Assembly: GCF_049608145.1 (NCBI RefSeq)
Contig: NZ_JBMYXF010000003.1
Location: 1 to 64,000 of the forward strand
Reading direction: 5' to 3'
DNA length: 64,000 nt
DNA from: Halocynthiibacter sp049608145
GTDB taxonomy: Bacteria > Pseudomonadota > Alphaproteobacteria > Rhodobacterales > Rhodobacteraceae
Part shown: positions 7,612 to 16,221 of the stretch, one piece after another
Layout of the letters: each line of letters starts with the position of its first letter
Position numbering within the stretch: position 1 is the first letter of the stretch
Program-made: the position numbers and the translations under genes
Notes under the pieces: model-generated
What the model was told of the DNA's origin: nothing
The model's database searches: none
The model's input: only the letters and a program-made list of their open reading frames with translations

Positions 7612-8895
7612 ATGGCGCTCGATACCCCTGATAACATCCTGTCTTACGACGCCCCGAAAAAAGATCTGTATGAAGTGGGTGAAATGCCCCCGATGGGCCA
7701 TGTGCCAAAGCAGATGTACGCTTGGGCGATCCGCCGTGAACGTCATGGCGAACCTGACAAAAGCTTTCAGTCCGAAGTTGTAGACGTTCCAACACTAGAT
7801 AGCCACGAAGTGCTGGTTCTGGTGATGGCCGCTGGTGTGAACTACAACGGTATCTGGGCCGGTCTTGGTCAGCCCATTTCCCCCTTTGATGTGCACAAAG
7901 CGGATTACCATATCGCGGGTTCTGATGCGTCGGGTATCGTTTGGGCCGTCGGAGACAAGGTGAAAAGCTGGAAGGTCGGCGACGAAGTTGTCATTCACTG
8001 TAATCAGGATGATGGCGACGACGAAGAATGCAACGGTGGTGATCCGATGTATTCTCCGAGCCAACGGATCTGGGGCTATGAAACCCCTGACGGTTCATTT
8101 GCTCAGTTTACCAATGTTCAAGCGCAACAGCTTTTGCCGCGTCCAAAGCATCTGACTTGGGAAGAAAGTGCCTGTTACACGCTGACCCTTGCTACTGCAT
8201 ACCGCATGCTGTTTGGTCACCATCCACATGAATTAAAGCCTGGTCAGAACGTGCTGGTCTGGGGTGCGTCTGGTGGTCTGGGTTCTTTTGCGATCCAGCT
8301 GATCAATGCAGCTGGCGGCAATGCAATTGGCGTGATCTCTGAAGAAGATAAACGCGACTTTGTTATGGGGCTTGGCGCGAAAGGTGTAATCAACCGCAAA
8401 GACTTTAATTGCTGGGGGCAACTGCCGACAGTGAACACGCCAGAATATAATGACTGGTTTAAAGAAGTGCGCAAATTCGGCAAAGCCATCTGGGACATCA
8501 CCGGTAAAGGCAACAATGTTGATATTGTGTTTGAACACCCAGGCGAAGCAACCTTTCCTGTGTCTACATTCGTCTGCAAAAAAGGTGGCATGGTTGTGAT
8601 CTGTGCGGGTACGTCCGGTTTCAACTGTACCTTTGATGTGCGCTATCTTTGGATGCATCAGAAGCGTGTTCAGGGCAGCCACTTTGCGCATCTCAAACAG
8701 GCTGCGTCTGCAAACCGTCTAATGGTTGAACGTCGCATTGACCCCTGTATGTCTGAAGTGTTCCCGTGGGATGAAATCCCACAGGCGCATATCAAAATGC
8801 TGCGCAACCAGCATAAGCCGGGCAATATGGCGGTTCTGGTGCAATCTCCGCGGACAGGCCTGCGTACTTTGGAAGATGTTCTCGAGACAGAGTGA
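7612..8895 (+). CDS. ccr: Crotonyl-CoA carboxylase/reductase
   Basis: Ccr, 427 residues, reductively carboxylates crotonyl-CoA with NADPH and CO2 to ethylmalonyl-CoA, the key step of the ethylmalonyl-CoA pathway. It is a zinc-less MDR-fold enzyme: AAGVNYNGIWAGLGQP near the N-terminus holds the CO2-site Asn, RIWGYETPDGSFAQF the conserved Glu, VWGASGGLGSFAIQ the NADPH loop and QGSHFAH the conserved His. I chose ATG 7612 because a perfect GGAGGT stands just upstream. The gene is monocistronic by appearance, with a strong terminator after it. Glutaryl-CoA dehydrogenase at 51.8 kb makes the same substrate. Confidence 0.96.
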   Translation: MALDTPDNILSYDAPKKDLYEVGEMPPMGHVPKQMYAWAIRRERHGEPDKSFQSEVVDVPTLDSHEVLVLVMAAGVNYNGIWAGLGQPISPFDVHKADYHIAGSDASGIVWAVGDKVKSWKVGDEVVIHCNQDDGDDEECNGGDPMYSPSQRIWGYETPDGSFAQFTNVQAQQLLPRPKHLTWEESACYTLTLATAYRMLFGHHPHELKPGQNVLVWGASGGLGSFAIQLINAAGGNAIGVISEEDKRDFVMGLGAKGVINRKDFNCWGQLPTVNTPEYNDWFKEVRKFGKAIWDITGKGNNVDIVFEHPGEATFPVSTFVCKKGGMVVICAGTSGFNCTFDVRYLWMHQKRVQGSHFAHLKQAASANRLMVERRIDPCMSEVFPWDEIPQAHIKMLRNQHKPGNMAVLVQSPRTGLRTLEDVLETE

Positions 8896-8918
8896 TAATC
8901 TTTAAGATACCTGTGATT

Positions 8919-8942
8919 CGGCGCCCTTTGTGGCGCCGTTTT
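8919..8942 (+). terminator. Rho-independent terminator of ccr
   Basis: CGGCGCC and GGCGCCG form a perfect 7-bp stem with a 6-base loop followed by TTTT, 24 bases after the ccr stop. Confidence 0.9.
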
Positions 8943-9059
8943 GCGTTTTGAGCGAAATTTTTTTGAAAAAGGTGATTGTGATTATAATGCTTTATAAACA
9001 GGGCCCTCACTATTTTCGGGGAGTTGAAAGCTGTGAGTTTGTAGAAAAAAGAACTCGTG

Positions 9060-9085
9060 CTAAGGTTGTGTTAAGGTTTTGTTAA
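9060..9085 (+). promoter_or_regulatory. Tandem CtrA-type boxes upstream of the quorum-sensing genes
   Basis: The sequence contains TTAA-N7-TTAA at 9071-9085, an exact full CtrA consensus, and directly before it CTAA-N7-TTAA sharing the middle TTAA. The site ends 22 bases before the ATG of the small gene at 9108. CtrA is the cell-cycle response regulator of alphaproteobacteria and is tied to quorum sensing in Rhodobacterales. Confidence 0.65.
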
Positions 9086-9107
9086 CTACAGAAGAAGAGA
9101 GTCTATT

Positions 9108-9323
9108 ATGAAAAATGACTGGATACTGGATGTTCTGACAGATCTGAAATCATTTGCATTGCAAAACGGTCTTAATGCGTTGTCTGAACAGCTGGATGAT
9201 ACGACTTTGATTGCCGCGTCTGAGTTGGCAAATCAGGGCAGAGGAGAGTGGAATCAAACCTTCGGGAACATCAATTCGCCTGGAAAGGTTGATCGATTCA
9301 GTTCTACAGGCTCAAACGCTTGA
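9108..9323 (+). CDS. Small protein overlapping the start of luxR
   Basis: A 71-residue acidic protein starting MKNDWILDVLTDLKSFALQN, with helical character and no signal or membrane segment. AGAAGAGAG precedes its ATG at proper distance. Its last ~110 bases overlap the 5' end of the luxR frame in another frame, so translation of luxR may be coupled to it. Similar short genes in front of luxR occur in roseobacters as far as I recall, which makes this a plausible real gene. It has no known function; it might be only a leader peptide that sets luxR expression. Confidence 0.6.
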   Translation: MKNDWILDVLTDLKSFALQNGLNALSEQLDDTTLIAASELANQGRGEWNQTFGNINSPGKVDRFSSTGSNA

Positions 9324-9981
9324 GGAACTGCAGGCCCTTATTATCGGCCTGCGAGATTTATATGAAGTTGAACATCTGATCTACCACTCAGTGAACAGCA
9401 CAGGTCAGCAATATGCAGCTTTGACATATGACGGAGCCTGGGTTGAGCGGTATATCTCTGAGGGGCTAGAGCGTGTCGACCCTGTGGTTCAGGGGTGTTA
9501 TCAGCGGTTTCACCCGGTTGACTGGAAGCAGCTTGACTGGTCCCCAAAATCAGCCCGTCATTTTCTGGAAGAAGCGTCCGGTGCGGGCGTGGGCAATCAG
9601 GGGCTATCGGTGCCTATTCGTGGTCCAAGTGGTCAGTTTGCCCTGTTTACGGTGAACCATCGTTGCAGCGACGCCGATTGGGAAAAATTCAGCCAGAATT
9701 CTGTAAAAGATTTGTTGTTGGTGTCACATTACGTGAACCAAAAGGCGCTGGAATTGGAACGTGGCACCGATGTGGTTCCTGGCCAGGCCCTGTCGCCACG
9801 TGAAACGGATGCTTTGACGATGCTTGCACTGGGTTACAGTCGCGCAAGGGCAGCAGAGCGACTGTCCATTTCCGAACATACGTTGCGTGTCTATATAGAA
9901 GGTGCGCGTTTCAAGCTTGGCGCGATGAACACAACCCATGCCGTGGCGCGCGCCCTTGTGAAAGGCTTACTTGTTGTCTGA
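9211..9981 (+). CDS. LuxR-type autoinducer-binding transcription regulator
   Basis: A quorum-sensing regulator of up to 256 residues: an N-terminal autoinducer-binding domain (VEHLIYHSVNSTGQQY, YDGAWVERYISEGLERVDPV, QGLSVPIRGPSGQFALFTVNH) and a C-terminal LuxR helix-turn-helix (LSPRETDALTMLALGYSRAR and following). The start is uncertain: no in-frame ATG exists at the 5' end, and TTG 9211, CTG 9280 or TTG 9289 are options; family alignment places the protein start close before LIDSVL. luxI follows 98 bases later. It should bind acyl-homoserine lactone made by that enzyme and act as a transcription factor, probably on luxI among others. Confidence 0.9.
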   Translation: MPRLSWQIRAEESGIKPSGTSIRLERLIDSVLQAQTLEELQALIIGLRDLYEVEHLIYHSVNSTGQQYAALTYDGAWVERYISEGLERVDPVVQGCYQRFHPVDWKQLDWSPKSARHFLEEASGAGVGNQGLSVPIRGPSGQFALFTVNHRCSDADWEKFSQNSVKDLLLVSHYVNQKALELERGTDVVPGQALSPRETDALTMLALGYSRARAAERLSISEHTLRVYIEGARFKLGAMNTTHAVARALVKGLLVV

Positions 9982-10079
9982 ATAACTAACGGAACATTAA
10001 AGCGACGCACCGGGGATTTACCCCAAATTTCAGGGACTTCCATCTGATGATTGCCAGTTACGCAATCACGGAGGTCCTC

Positions 10080-10712
10080 ATGCTTAGATATCTTTATGCC
10101 GATGAACTTGTTTCATACCCGAAACTTCGCGACACAATGTTTCGGGATCGCGCCGATCAGTTCAAAGGGCGGCTTGGGTGGGATGTTCACGTGAACCGCA
10201 TGGGGGAAGAACGCGATGAATATGATCTGATGAATCCACTGTACGTCATCTGGCAGCAAGCGGATGGCAGCCACGGTGGATCGATGCGATTTCTGCCAAC
10301 AACAGGGCGCACGATGGTGAATGATCATTTTCAGGATCTCAGTGATGGGGTGAAAATAGAGAGCCCTCTGATCTGGGAATGCACGCGATTTTGCCTTGGT
10401 GCGAATGCTTCCGCTAGGGTGTCTGGAGCCTTGATGCTTGGAGGTCTTGAGCTGGGACTTGGCCATCATCTGACACATGCTGTCGGGGTCTTTGATCATC
10501 GGATGGTTCGGGTGTATCGCCGCTTGGGGTGGGGACCAACGGTGATGGGCAGTTCGGGCCAAGGGCGGGACGCGATCAGCGTAGGCTTGTGGGAATTTTC
10601 TGCGGATATTCGCCATAATCTGCTGCAACGCACGGGGATTGGTAGAGAGGTTTCGCAGCATTGGTACGACCGCGCCTTTGGTGGTTTCCAACAGCGTCCG
10701 AAATCTGCCTGA
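10080..10712 (+). CDS. Acyl-homoserine-lactone synthase
   Basis: LuxI family, 210 residues, makes acyl-homoserine lactone from S-adenosylmethionine and acyl-ACP. The invariant residues stand at nearly canonical numbers: R24, F28, W34, D46/D49, R70, E100 and R103, with SMRFLPTTGR as the family block. I chose ATG 10080 because GGAGG lies 5 bases before it; an upstream in-frame ATG at 10047 has no good site. The protein works with the LuxR encoded directly upstream. The acyl chain length cannot be read from the sequence. A weak dyad of the lux-box kind at about 10020-10037 is not convincing. Confidence 0.94.
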   Translation: MLRYLYADELVSYPKLRDTMFRDRADQFKGRLGWDVHVNRMGEERDEYDLMNPLYVIWQQADGSHGGSMRFLPTTGRTMVNDHFQDLSDGVKIESPLIWECTRFCLGANASARVSGALMLGGLELGLGHHLTHAVGVFDHRMVRVYRRLGWGPTVMGSSGQGRDAISVGLWEFSADIRHNLLQRTGIGREVSQHWYDRAFGGFQQRPKSA

Positions 10713-10762
10713 CCCGGATTATGGGGCTGGCATGTCCTGGGGCGGGCCTGTAGGTTCGCCTC

Positions 10763-12292
10763 ATGAATACTCCCGCCAAAATCACCCTTTCTGACGACCA
10801 GGCCGAAGCCTGGGACAGGCTGACCGATCTGCTGACATCTGCCGGTGTGAACCTTTCGGATTCACTGCTTATGCCGCCATCCGATGACAAAAGTCAGGTC
10901 ATGGCCATTATGGGGAAAGCGGGTTCTGGTAAAACCTTGTTGCTGGCTGAGTTTTACAAAGCGCTGGAAGAGGCAGGCGTAAAGATCGTTTCCGGCGATT
11001 ATGAAGGCAAACGCAAGAAAGATCAGCGTACCCTGGCCATTCTGGCCCCAACAAACAAAGCGGCAAGTGTCCTGCGCAACCGTGGCGTGCCTGCGACAAC
11101 AATTCACCGTATTCTTTATACGCCTGTTTATGATCCGGAATATGAAAAGATTGCGGATTGGTTGGCAGGTGAAGGTGAAAAGCCGGAAATTGAAGGGCTG
11201 ACAGAGGCAGCGCTGGACCGGGCATATGAATTCTACCAAGCGAATAAATCTATCCCGGGGGCTTTGGCCGTTGCGGGGCTACGTGGATCAGATTTTATTA
11301 CGGGTTGGAAACGGCGTGATGACCCCTTGGATATTGGTTTTATTGATGAAAGCTCAATGCTGGATGAACGTCAGTTCGAAGATCTAAAAGAGATTTTCCC
11401 AACGCTTGTTTTGTTTGGTGACCCGGCTCAGCTGGCGCCTGTTGGGCAATCTGGTGAGATGGTTTTTGATCGCCTTGCCGATAAGTATAAGCTGGAGCTT
11501 TCACGGGTTCACCGGCAGAAAGCTGACAGTCCGATCCTGGATCTTGCCCATGCGCTTGCGGATCCGCAGCTGTCGTTTCAGGATTTTGAGACTATGGTTT
11601 CAGAAGCCGCGCAAAAGGATGACCGGGTCATTCTGGCCCAACGTGTGGAAAGCGATCTGATGGCACGTAGCCCCGTGCTGGTATGGCGCAATGCGACGCG
11701 GATCAAATTGATCCAAGCGTTTCGCGCCGCGCATATGGCCCCACCGGACGAATTATTGGCCGGGGAACCTCTGATCTGCGATGGGATCGAGCTGCCAGCG
11801 AAACATCGGAAAAAACGAATTGACCTAGAAGCACGCGGTTTGATCAAAGGTGCCCAGGTGGTCTATCTCGGCCCTGGGCGTAAGCCGGGCTTTTCACGGT
11901 TGCATGTGATGGGGGCAGAAGACCCACAGGTGTCTGCGGCTTCTATCGTGAAGATTGAAATTCCCGACGAAGAAGAACCTTTCATTCCCTATGCGGCCCG
12001 TATGGGTGCAGCGTTCCTTCATGGGGCTGCGGTGACAATTCACAAAGCGCAGGGATCGCAATGGGAAAACGTGCAAGTGTTTGCGCCAGATTTGTTCGTA
12101 GCAGCCCGTATGGGCCGCGTTGAGGCAGGTCAACCACTGTGGAAACGTCTTGCCTATGTGGCAATCACACGCGCGCAGGAACGGCTGTACTGGGTTGTGC
12201 GCAACCGCCTTGCCCGACCGTCACATGATCTGATCGTGGATGACCTGAAACCTGCGCCAGCGACTTTGACGCTGACATCGGAAGACCCGTGA
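10763..12292 (+). CDS. RecD-like superfamily 1 DNA helicase
   Basis: A 509-residue ATP-dependent helicase of the RecD/Dda type. Walker A is GKAGSGKT at 51-58, motif Ia LAPTNKAA, motif II FIDESSML, motif III VLFGDPAQLAPVG, then VTIHKAQGSQW (motif V region) and YVAITRAQERLYWV (motif VI). It is the size of a stand-alone RecD-like 5'-3' helicase with no RecB/RecC partners here. A role in repair or fork processing is expected from the family, but the specific one is unknown. It is 50 bases after luxI on the same strand and converges on the TIGR02186 gene. Confidence 0.88.
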   Translation: MNTPAKITLSDDQAEAWDRLTDLLTSAGVNLSDSLLMPPSDDKSQVMAIMGKAGSGKTLLLAEFYKALEEAGVKIVSGDYEGKRKKDQRTLAILAPTNKAASVLRNRGVPATTIHRILYTPVYDPEYEKIADWLAGEGEKPEIEGLTEAALDRAYEFYQANKSIPGALAVAGLRGSDFITGWKRRDDPLDIGFIDESSMLDERQFEDLKEIFPTLVLFGDPAQLAPVGQSGEMVFDRLADKYKLELSRVHRQKADSPILDLAHALADPQLSFQDFETMVSEAAQKDDRVILAQRVESDLMARSPVLVWRNATRIKLIQAFRAAHMAPPDELLAGEPLICDGIELPAKHRKKRIDLEARGLIKGAQVVYLGPGRKPGFSRLHVMGAEDPQVSAASIVKIEIPDEEEPFIPYAARMGAAFLHGAAVTIHKAQGSQWENVQVFAPDLFVAARMGRVEAGQPLWKRLAYVAITRAQERLYWVVRNRLARPSHDLIVDDLKPAPATLTLTSEDP

Positions 12293-12318
12293 CCCCCGGC
12301 TTCTTCAGAAGGGTTCTA

Positions 12319-13074
12319 TCAGGATTTGATATAGCGGAAGACTGCGGATGCGCTCCAGCCGGCTGCGATGGCAATGAAAAGTGACAGCAGGCCATAGATA
12401 AGCGGGCGTTCATGGGCGAGATTGTAGATCCAACGTTCCAGGCCAACTTTGCTGACATCAATACTGACATTATGGGTGTCAACAACTTTGCCACTACGTG
12501 TCAGGAAAATGCGCGCGGTATAGTCGCCTTCCACAAGGTTGGAGGGCAGCGCAATTGAAGTTGCAAACAAGGTTTCTTCAGATAGGTCAACGTCACCTTC
12601 CAACAACTGATATAGCCCGTTTTCATTACGGATGCGGATAATCGCTTCGGAGAAATCCTGAGGGTTATCTGTTGCAAAAGTGGTGCCAACGGTCTGGACC
12701 GCGCGTTCGATAGAAATGCGGTGTTCCAAGTCTTCAACATCAGTGAGAACATTGGTTAAGGGACCGGTTGTTGCGACGGCATAAAAGCTTGGGGCCTGAT
12801 CGACGATCACACTGTCCACATTCACCCAGATGCCGTATCGGCGATCCTTACGACGAACTGTCAGAGGTTCGGATGGTCCGGCTACAGCGATGATGACATC
12901 AAGCGGGCCGTCGGGCAGCGGGCTTTCGCGTTTAACCGCGCCAAAGATCAGGATTTCTGAACCGTCAAAATTTGCGGTGATCGATACGCGGTTTTGCGAC
13001 AGGCCTGCAACAACCTCTTCCGCGCGGGCGGGCAGGGCGAACAACAGGCAAAGACAGGCAATACGGAAAAACAT
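12319..13074 (-). CDS. TIGR02186-type membrane-anchored periplasmic protein
   Basis: A 251-residue protein with a cleavable signal peptide (residues 1-18, ending ARA-E), a beta-rich periplasmic part and one C-terminal membrane segment (about 225-245). The layout and phrases such as ITANFDGSEILIFGAVKR match the alphaproteobacterial family TIGR02186. Its start overlaps the stop of the TauE/SafE permease upstream, a pairing that recurs in this group, so it is probably an accessory of that exporter. The molecular function is not known. Confidence 0.85.
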   Translation of the reverse strand: MFFRIACLCLLFALPARAEEVVAGLSQNRVSITANFDGSEILIFGAVKRESPLPDGPLDVIIAVAGPSEPLTVRRKDRRYGIWVNVDSVIVDQAPSFYAVATTGPLTNVLTDVEDLEHRISIERAVQTVGTTFATDNPQDFSEAIIRIRNENGLYQLLEGDVDLSEETLFATSIALPSNLVEGDYTARIFLTRSGKVVDTHNVSIDVSKVGLERWIYNLAHERPLIYGLLSLFIAIAAGWSASAVFRYIKS

Positions 13075-13991
13075 CAGTGGCCTCCGGCCGCGCCAAGTGA
13101 GTATAGCTCAGACGGTTGAATAAGCAGGTCCAGCGCCAGTTTTCCACAAACGCCAAGCACCATCAGGGCCAGAAGAATGCGCAACTGTTCAGCCTTCATC
13201 TTTACGCCAATACGTGTGCCGATTTGTGCGCCGACAACGCCACCAACCAGCAACAGAACCGCAAGGGCCATATCCACTGTATAGTTGGTTGTTGCGTGCA
13301 AAAGTGTTGTGAAAGCGGTCACAAAAATAATCTGAAACAGCGACGTACCCACAACCACTTTGGTGGGCATGCCGAGCAGATAGATCATCGCGGGCACCAT
13401 GATGAAACCACCACCAACGCCCATAATGGCCGCCAACACGCCAACAAAGAGACCAACGATGAGGGGCGGGAAGACAGAAATATACAAGCCGGATGTACGG
13501 AATTTCATCTTCATCGGAAGATTGTGAATCCAGTTGTGTTTTTTGCGGGTCGGGACGGCACCTGGTTTCTTGGATCTTAGGATTGCTTTGGCGCTTTCCA
13601 TAAACATCAAACCACCAATGATGCCGAGGAACACAACATAACAAAGCTTTACCAGCAGATCGACTTGGCCCGCGCTTTTTAGCATGTTGAAAAGCTGCAC
13701 ACCTAAGGCGGCCCCGACAAGGCCACCGATCAGCAACACTGTTCCCATCCTTAAGTCGACGGTCTTTCGCTTAAAGTGGGCCAGAACGCCGGAAAAAGAT
13801 GAAGCAACAATTTGGTTCGCCTCGGTTGCGACAGCAACTGCGGGGGGAATACCAATGAAGAAAAGAAGCGGTGTCATCAGAAAACCACCGCCAACACCAA
13901 ACATGCCGGACAAAATACCAACAAGCCCGCCCAAACCAAGGAGCAGGAAAGCATTAACGGAGACTTCGGCGATAGGTAGATAAATCTGCAT
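13074..13991 (-). CDS. TauE/SafE family sulfite or organic anion exporter
   Basis: A ~305-residue integral membrane protein with about eight to nine hydrophobic segments and two copies of the family glycine signature: GILSGMFGVGGGFLMTPLL in the first half and GVLAAIMGVGGGFIMVPAM in the second. These mark the TauE/SafE fold. I start at ATG 13991 (MQIYLPIAEVSVNAF); an upstream in-frame start at 14051 would add 20 residues unlike the family. The family exports sulfite, sulfoacetate or similar anions, and the TIGR02186 partner is coupled downstream. The substrate here cannot be read from sequence. Confidence 0.88.
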   Translation of the reverse strand: MQIYLPIAEVSVNAFLLLGLGGLVGILSGMFGVGGGFLMTPLLFFIGIPPAVAVATEANQIVASSFSGVLAHFKRKTVDLRMGTVLLIGGLVGAALGVQLFNMLKSAGQVDLLVKLCYVVFLGIIGGLMFMESAKAILRSKKPGAVPTRKKHNWIHNLPMKMKFRTSGLYISVFPPLIVGLFVGVLAAIMGVGGGFIMVPAMIYLLGMPTKVVVGTSLFQIIFVTAFTTLLHATTNYTVDMALAVLLLVGGVVGAQIGTRIGVKMKAEQLRILLALMVLGVCGKLALDLLIQPSELYSLGAAGGH

Positions 13992-14049
13992 GTCCACCCA
14001 TAGCCCGGAACTTATTCCGAACTCAACGCCTATGGTGGTCTGTAAACAC

Positions 14050-14075
14050 AAAAACAGGGGGGAAAATCCCCCCTG
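14050..14075 (-). terminator. Terminator of the BMP-type ABC transporter operon
   Basis: A 9-bp stem (CAGGGGGGA with TCCCCCCTG, 3-base loop) lies about 70 bases past the stop of the last permease gene and is followed on the minus strand by TTTTTGTG. Confidence 0.85.
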
Positions 14076-14146
14076 GCCTTATCATTTTTTGTTGCCTGGT
14101 CTTAACCAGTTGCCAAATATGCCCATCATACAGCTTTTGCGTGTGA

Positions 14147-15115
14147 TCAGCGTTCCTTCACATAGGGTTCGCCCCCTGCTTTTGGTGGAATGGCTTTGCC
14201 AATGAAGCCTGCAAGAATCACCACGGTCAGAATGTAAGGCAGAGCCTGCATGAATTGCACAGGGATCTCGAACGCACCAATTTCGATGGACTGATAACGG
14301 TTGGCAATGGCTTCAAGAAGCCCAAACAGGAAACAGGCCATCAGCGCCTGAACTGGACGCCATTTTGCAAAGATCAGTGCTGCCAGCGCAATAAAGCCAC
14401 GCCCTGCGGACATGTCTTTTACGAAACCGGCAGCCAGCCCTGTGGAAAGATACGCACCGGCAAGACCGCATAGAACGCCACAGATGATCACGGCAGAATA
14501 ACGTAGCTTTACCACTGAAATTCCGGCTGTATCTACGGCCCCGGGGTTTTCACCCACGGCCCGCAGGCGTAGGCCAAAACGAGTGCGGAACAGTACATAC
14601 CAAGACAAAGGCACGATCAGTAAGGCCAAATAGACAAGGAATGTGTGTCCCGAGATCAGCTCGGCATAGACAGGGCCAATCAACGGCACGTCTTGCAGTA
14701 CATCCGCAACGGGCCATTCAAGGTTGGAAAAGCGTCCACTGCCGTTTAGTGGCGGTGTACGTCCACCAAGTCCGAACCATGCCTGACCGATCACAACGGT
14801 GAGACCTGCAGCCAGAAAGTTGATCGCCACCCCGGAAATCAGTTGGTCGCCGCGGAAAGTGATCGATGCTACGCCATGGATTAGGGCCAGAACAACAGAA
14901 ATCCCGATGCCAGAAAACAGGCCGAGCCAGACGTTTCCGGTTGCAGCCGCCACAGCCGCCGACAGGAACGCCGCAGCAAGCATTTTCCCTTCAAGGCCAA
15001 TGTCGAAGATCCCGCCACGTTCAGAAAACAAACCTGCGAGGCATGCCAAAAGCAGTGGGATCGCCAGACGTACAGCACTGTCGGAGATCTGGATGATTGT
15101 GTCAAAAAGTTCCAT
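14147..15115 (-). CDS. BMP-type ABC importer, permease 2
   Basis: A 322-residue inner-membrane permease with about eight to nine hydrophobic segments and the branched-chain/sugar permease family signature RAVGENPGAVDTAGISV in the cytoplasmic loop that docks to the ATPase. It resembles NupQ/YufQ of nucleoside importers. Its start overlaps the stop of permease 1 by one base, giving an order substrate-binding protein, ATPase, permease 1, permease 2 on the minus strand. It forms the translocation channel with permease 1. Confidence 0.9.
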   Translation of the reverse strand: MELFDTIIQISDSAVRLAIPLLLACLAGLFSERGGIFDIGLEGKMLAAAFLSAAVAAATGNVWLGLFSGIGISVVLALIHGVASITFRGDQLISGVAINFLAAGLTVVIGQAWFGLGGRTPPLNGSGRFSNLEWPVADVLQDVPLIGPVYAELISGHTFLVYLALLIVPLSWYVLFRTRFGLRLRAVGENPGAVDTAGISVVKLRYSAVIICGVLCGLAGAYLSTGLAAGFVKDMSAGRGFIALAALIFAKWRPVQALMACFLFGLLEAIANRYQSIEIGAFEIPVQFMQALPYILTVVILAGFIGKAIPPKAGGEPYVKER

Positions 15116-16221
15116 CAGGCTGCTCCGTTCTTAGTGGGTTTACGCAGGACGAGGAATAGGTTTTCGAGTGGGCGACGTATCATGCCGTCAAGCGCGCCGG
15201 TAAACAGGATCACAAGGCCTTGGATCACGGTCACCAGTTCACGCGGGATACCTTCCCAGAGGGACAGTTCGCCACCGCCTTGATAGAGAAAACCAAACAG
15301 GATTGATGCCAAGATCACGCCAATTGGGTGACTGCGGCCCATCAGGGCCACCGCGATACCAATGAAGCCTGCGCCTTCTGTTGCATTCAGGATCAAGCGT
15401 TCGCTTTCGCCCATCACGTTATTGATCGCCATCATGCCCGCAAGACCACCGGAAATCAGCATCGCGATGACAGTGATCTTCAGAGGGGAAATGCCCGCAT
15501 ATTCTGCACCGCGTTCGGATTGCCCAAAGGCACGCATAGCAAAGCCCAGGCGCGTGTGCCACATCAGAACCCAGAAGCCAAATGCACAGATCAGAGCAAC
15601 AAAGAAGCTGACGTTCACTGGCGCATGCTTGAAGATGTTCAGACCAAAGATCGCGAAGATCTCGTTAAAGGTTGGGAGATGCGCACCTGCGGGGAAATTG
15701 GCCGAAGCTGGGTCCATGCTGCCAGGGACTTTCAGCACTTCGACCAGCAGATAGCCGATCAAGGCCGCCGCGATGAAGTTGAACATGATCGTAGTGATCA
15801 CGATGTGGCTGCCGCGTTTGGCTTGCAAATACGCAGGAATTAACGCCCACGCGGCGCCAAAAACGGCACCACCGATAGCCGCAGCCGGTAGGGCGATTAG
15901 CCAATGTGGCCAGTCGATGGCAAGACAGACAAGGGCGACGCCAAGACCGCCCAGCAAAGCCTGGCCTTCACCACCGATATTGAAGATTCGGGCGTGAAAC
16001 GCGACAGCAACAGCAAGCCCCGTGAACATAAAGTTCGTGGCGTAATACAGCGTATATCCAAGGCCGGTTGTGCTACCGAAAGCGCCATCGATCATGGTGT
16101 TAATTGCGACAATCGGATCTTTACCAATTGCCAAAATCACAAGTCCGGAGACCAGAAACGCAAGCAAGAGATTGATTAGCGGGATCAAAACGATATCCGC
16201 CCATTTTGGCAGTTTCTGCAT
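15115..16221 (-). CDS. BMP-type ABC importer, permease 1
   Basis: A 368-residue permease, longer than permease 2, with about nine to ten hydrophobic segments. The coupling loop signature RAFGQSERGAEYAGISPLKI is clear, as is FNIGGEGQALLGG near the N-terminus, a typical block of the NupP/YufP class. It overlaps both neighbours by one base, so it is part of a tightly coupled operon with the ATPase before and permease 2 after. Together they would import nucleosides or a related compound delivered by the BMP lipoprotein-like binding protein. Confidence 0.9.
   Translation of the reverse strand: MQKLPKWADIVLIPLINLLLAFLVSGLVILAIGKDPIVAINTMIDGAFGSTTGLGYTLYYATNFMFTGLAVAVAFHARIFNIGGEGQALLGGLGVALVCLAIDWPHWLIALPAAAIGGAVFGAAWALIPAYLQAKRGSHIVITTIMFNFIAAALIGYLLVEVLKVPGSMDPASANFPAGAHLPTFNEIFAIFGLNIFKHAPVNVSFFVALICAFGFWVLMWHTRLGFAMRAFGQSERGAEYAGISPLKITVIAMLISGGLAGMMAINNVMGESERLILNATEGAGFIGIAVALMGRSHPIGVILASILFGFLYQGGGELSLWEGIPRELVTVIQGLVILFTGALDGMIRRPLENLFLVLRKPTKNGAA

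Noticed and set aside
10020..10037. Lux-box-like dyad before luxI
   Set aside because: CCCC-AAATTTCA-GGG is too weak and short compared with known lux boxes.
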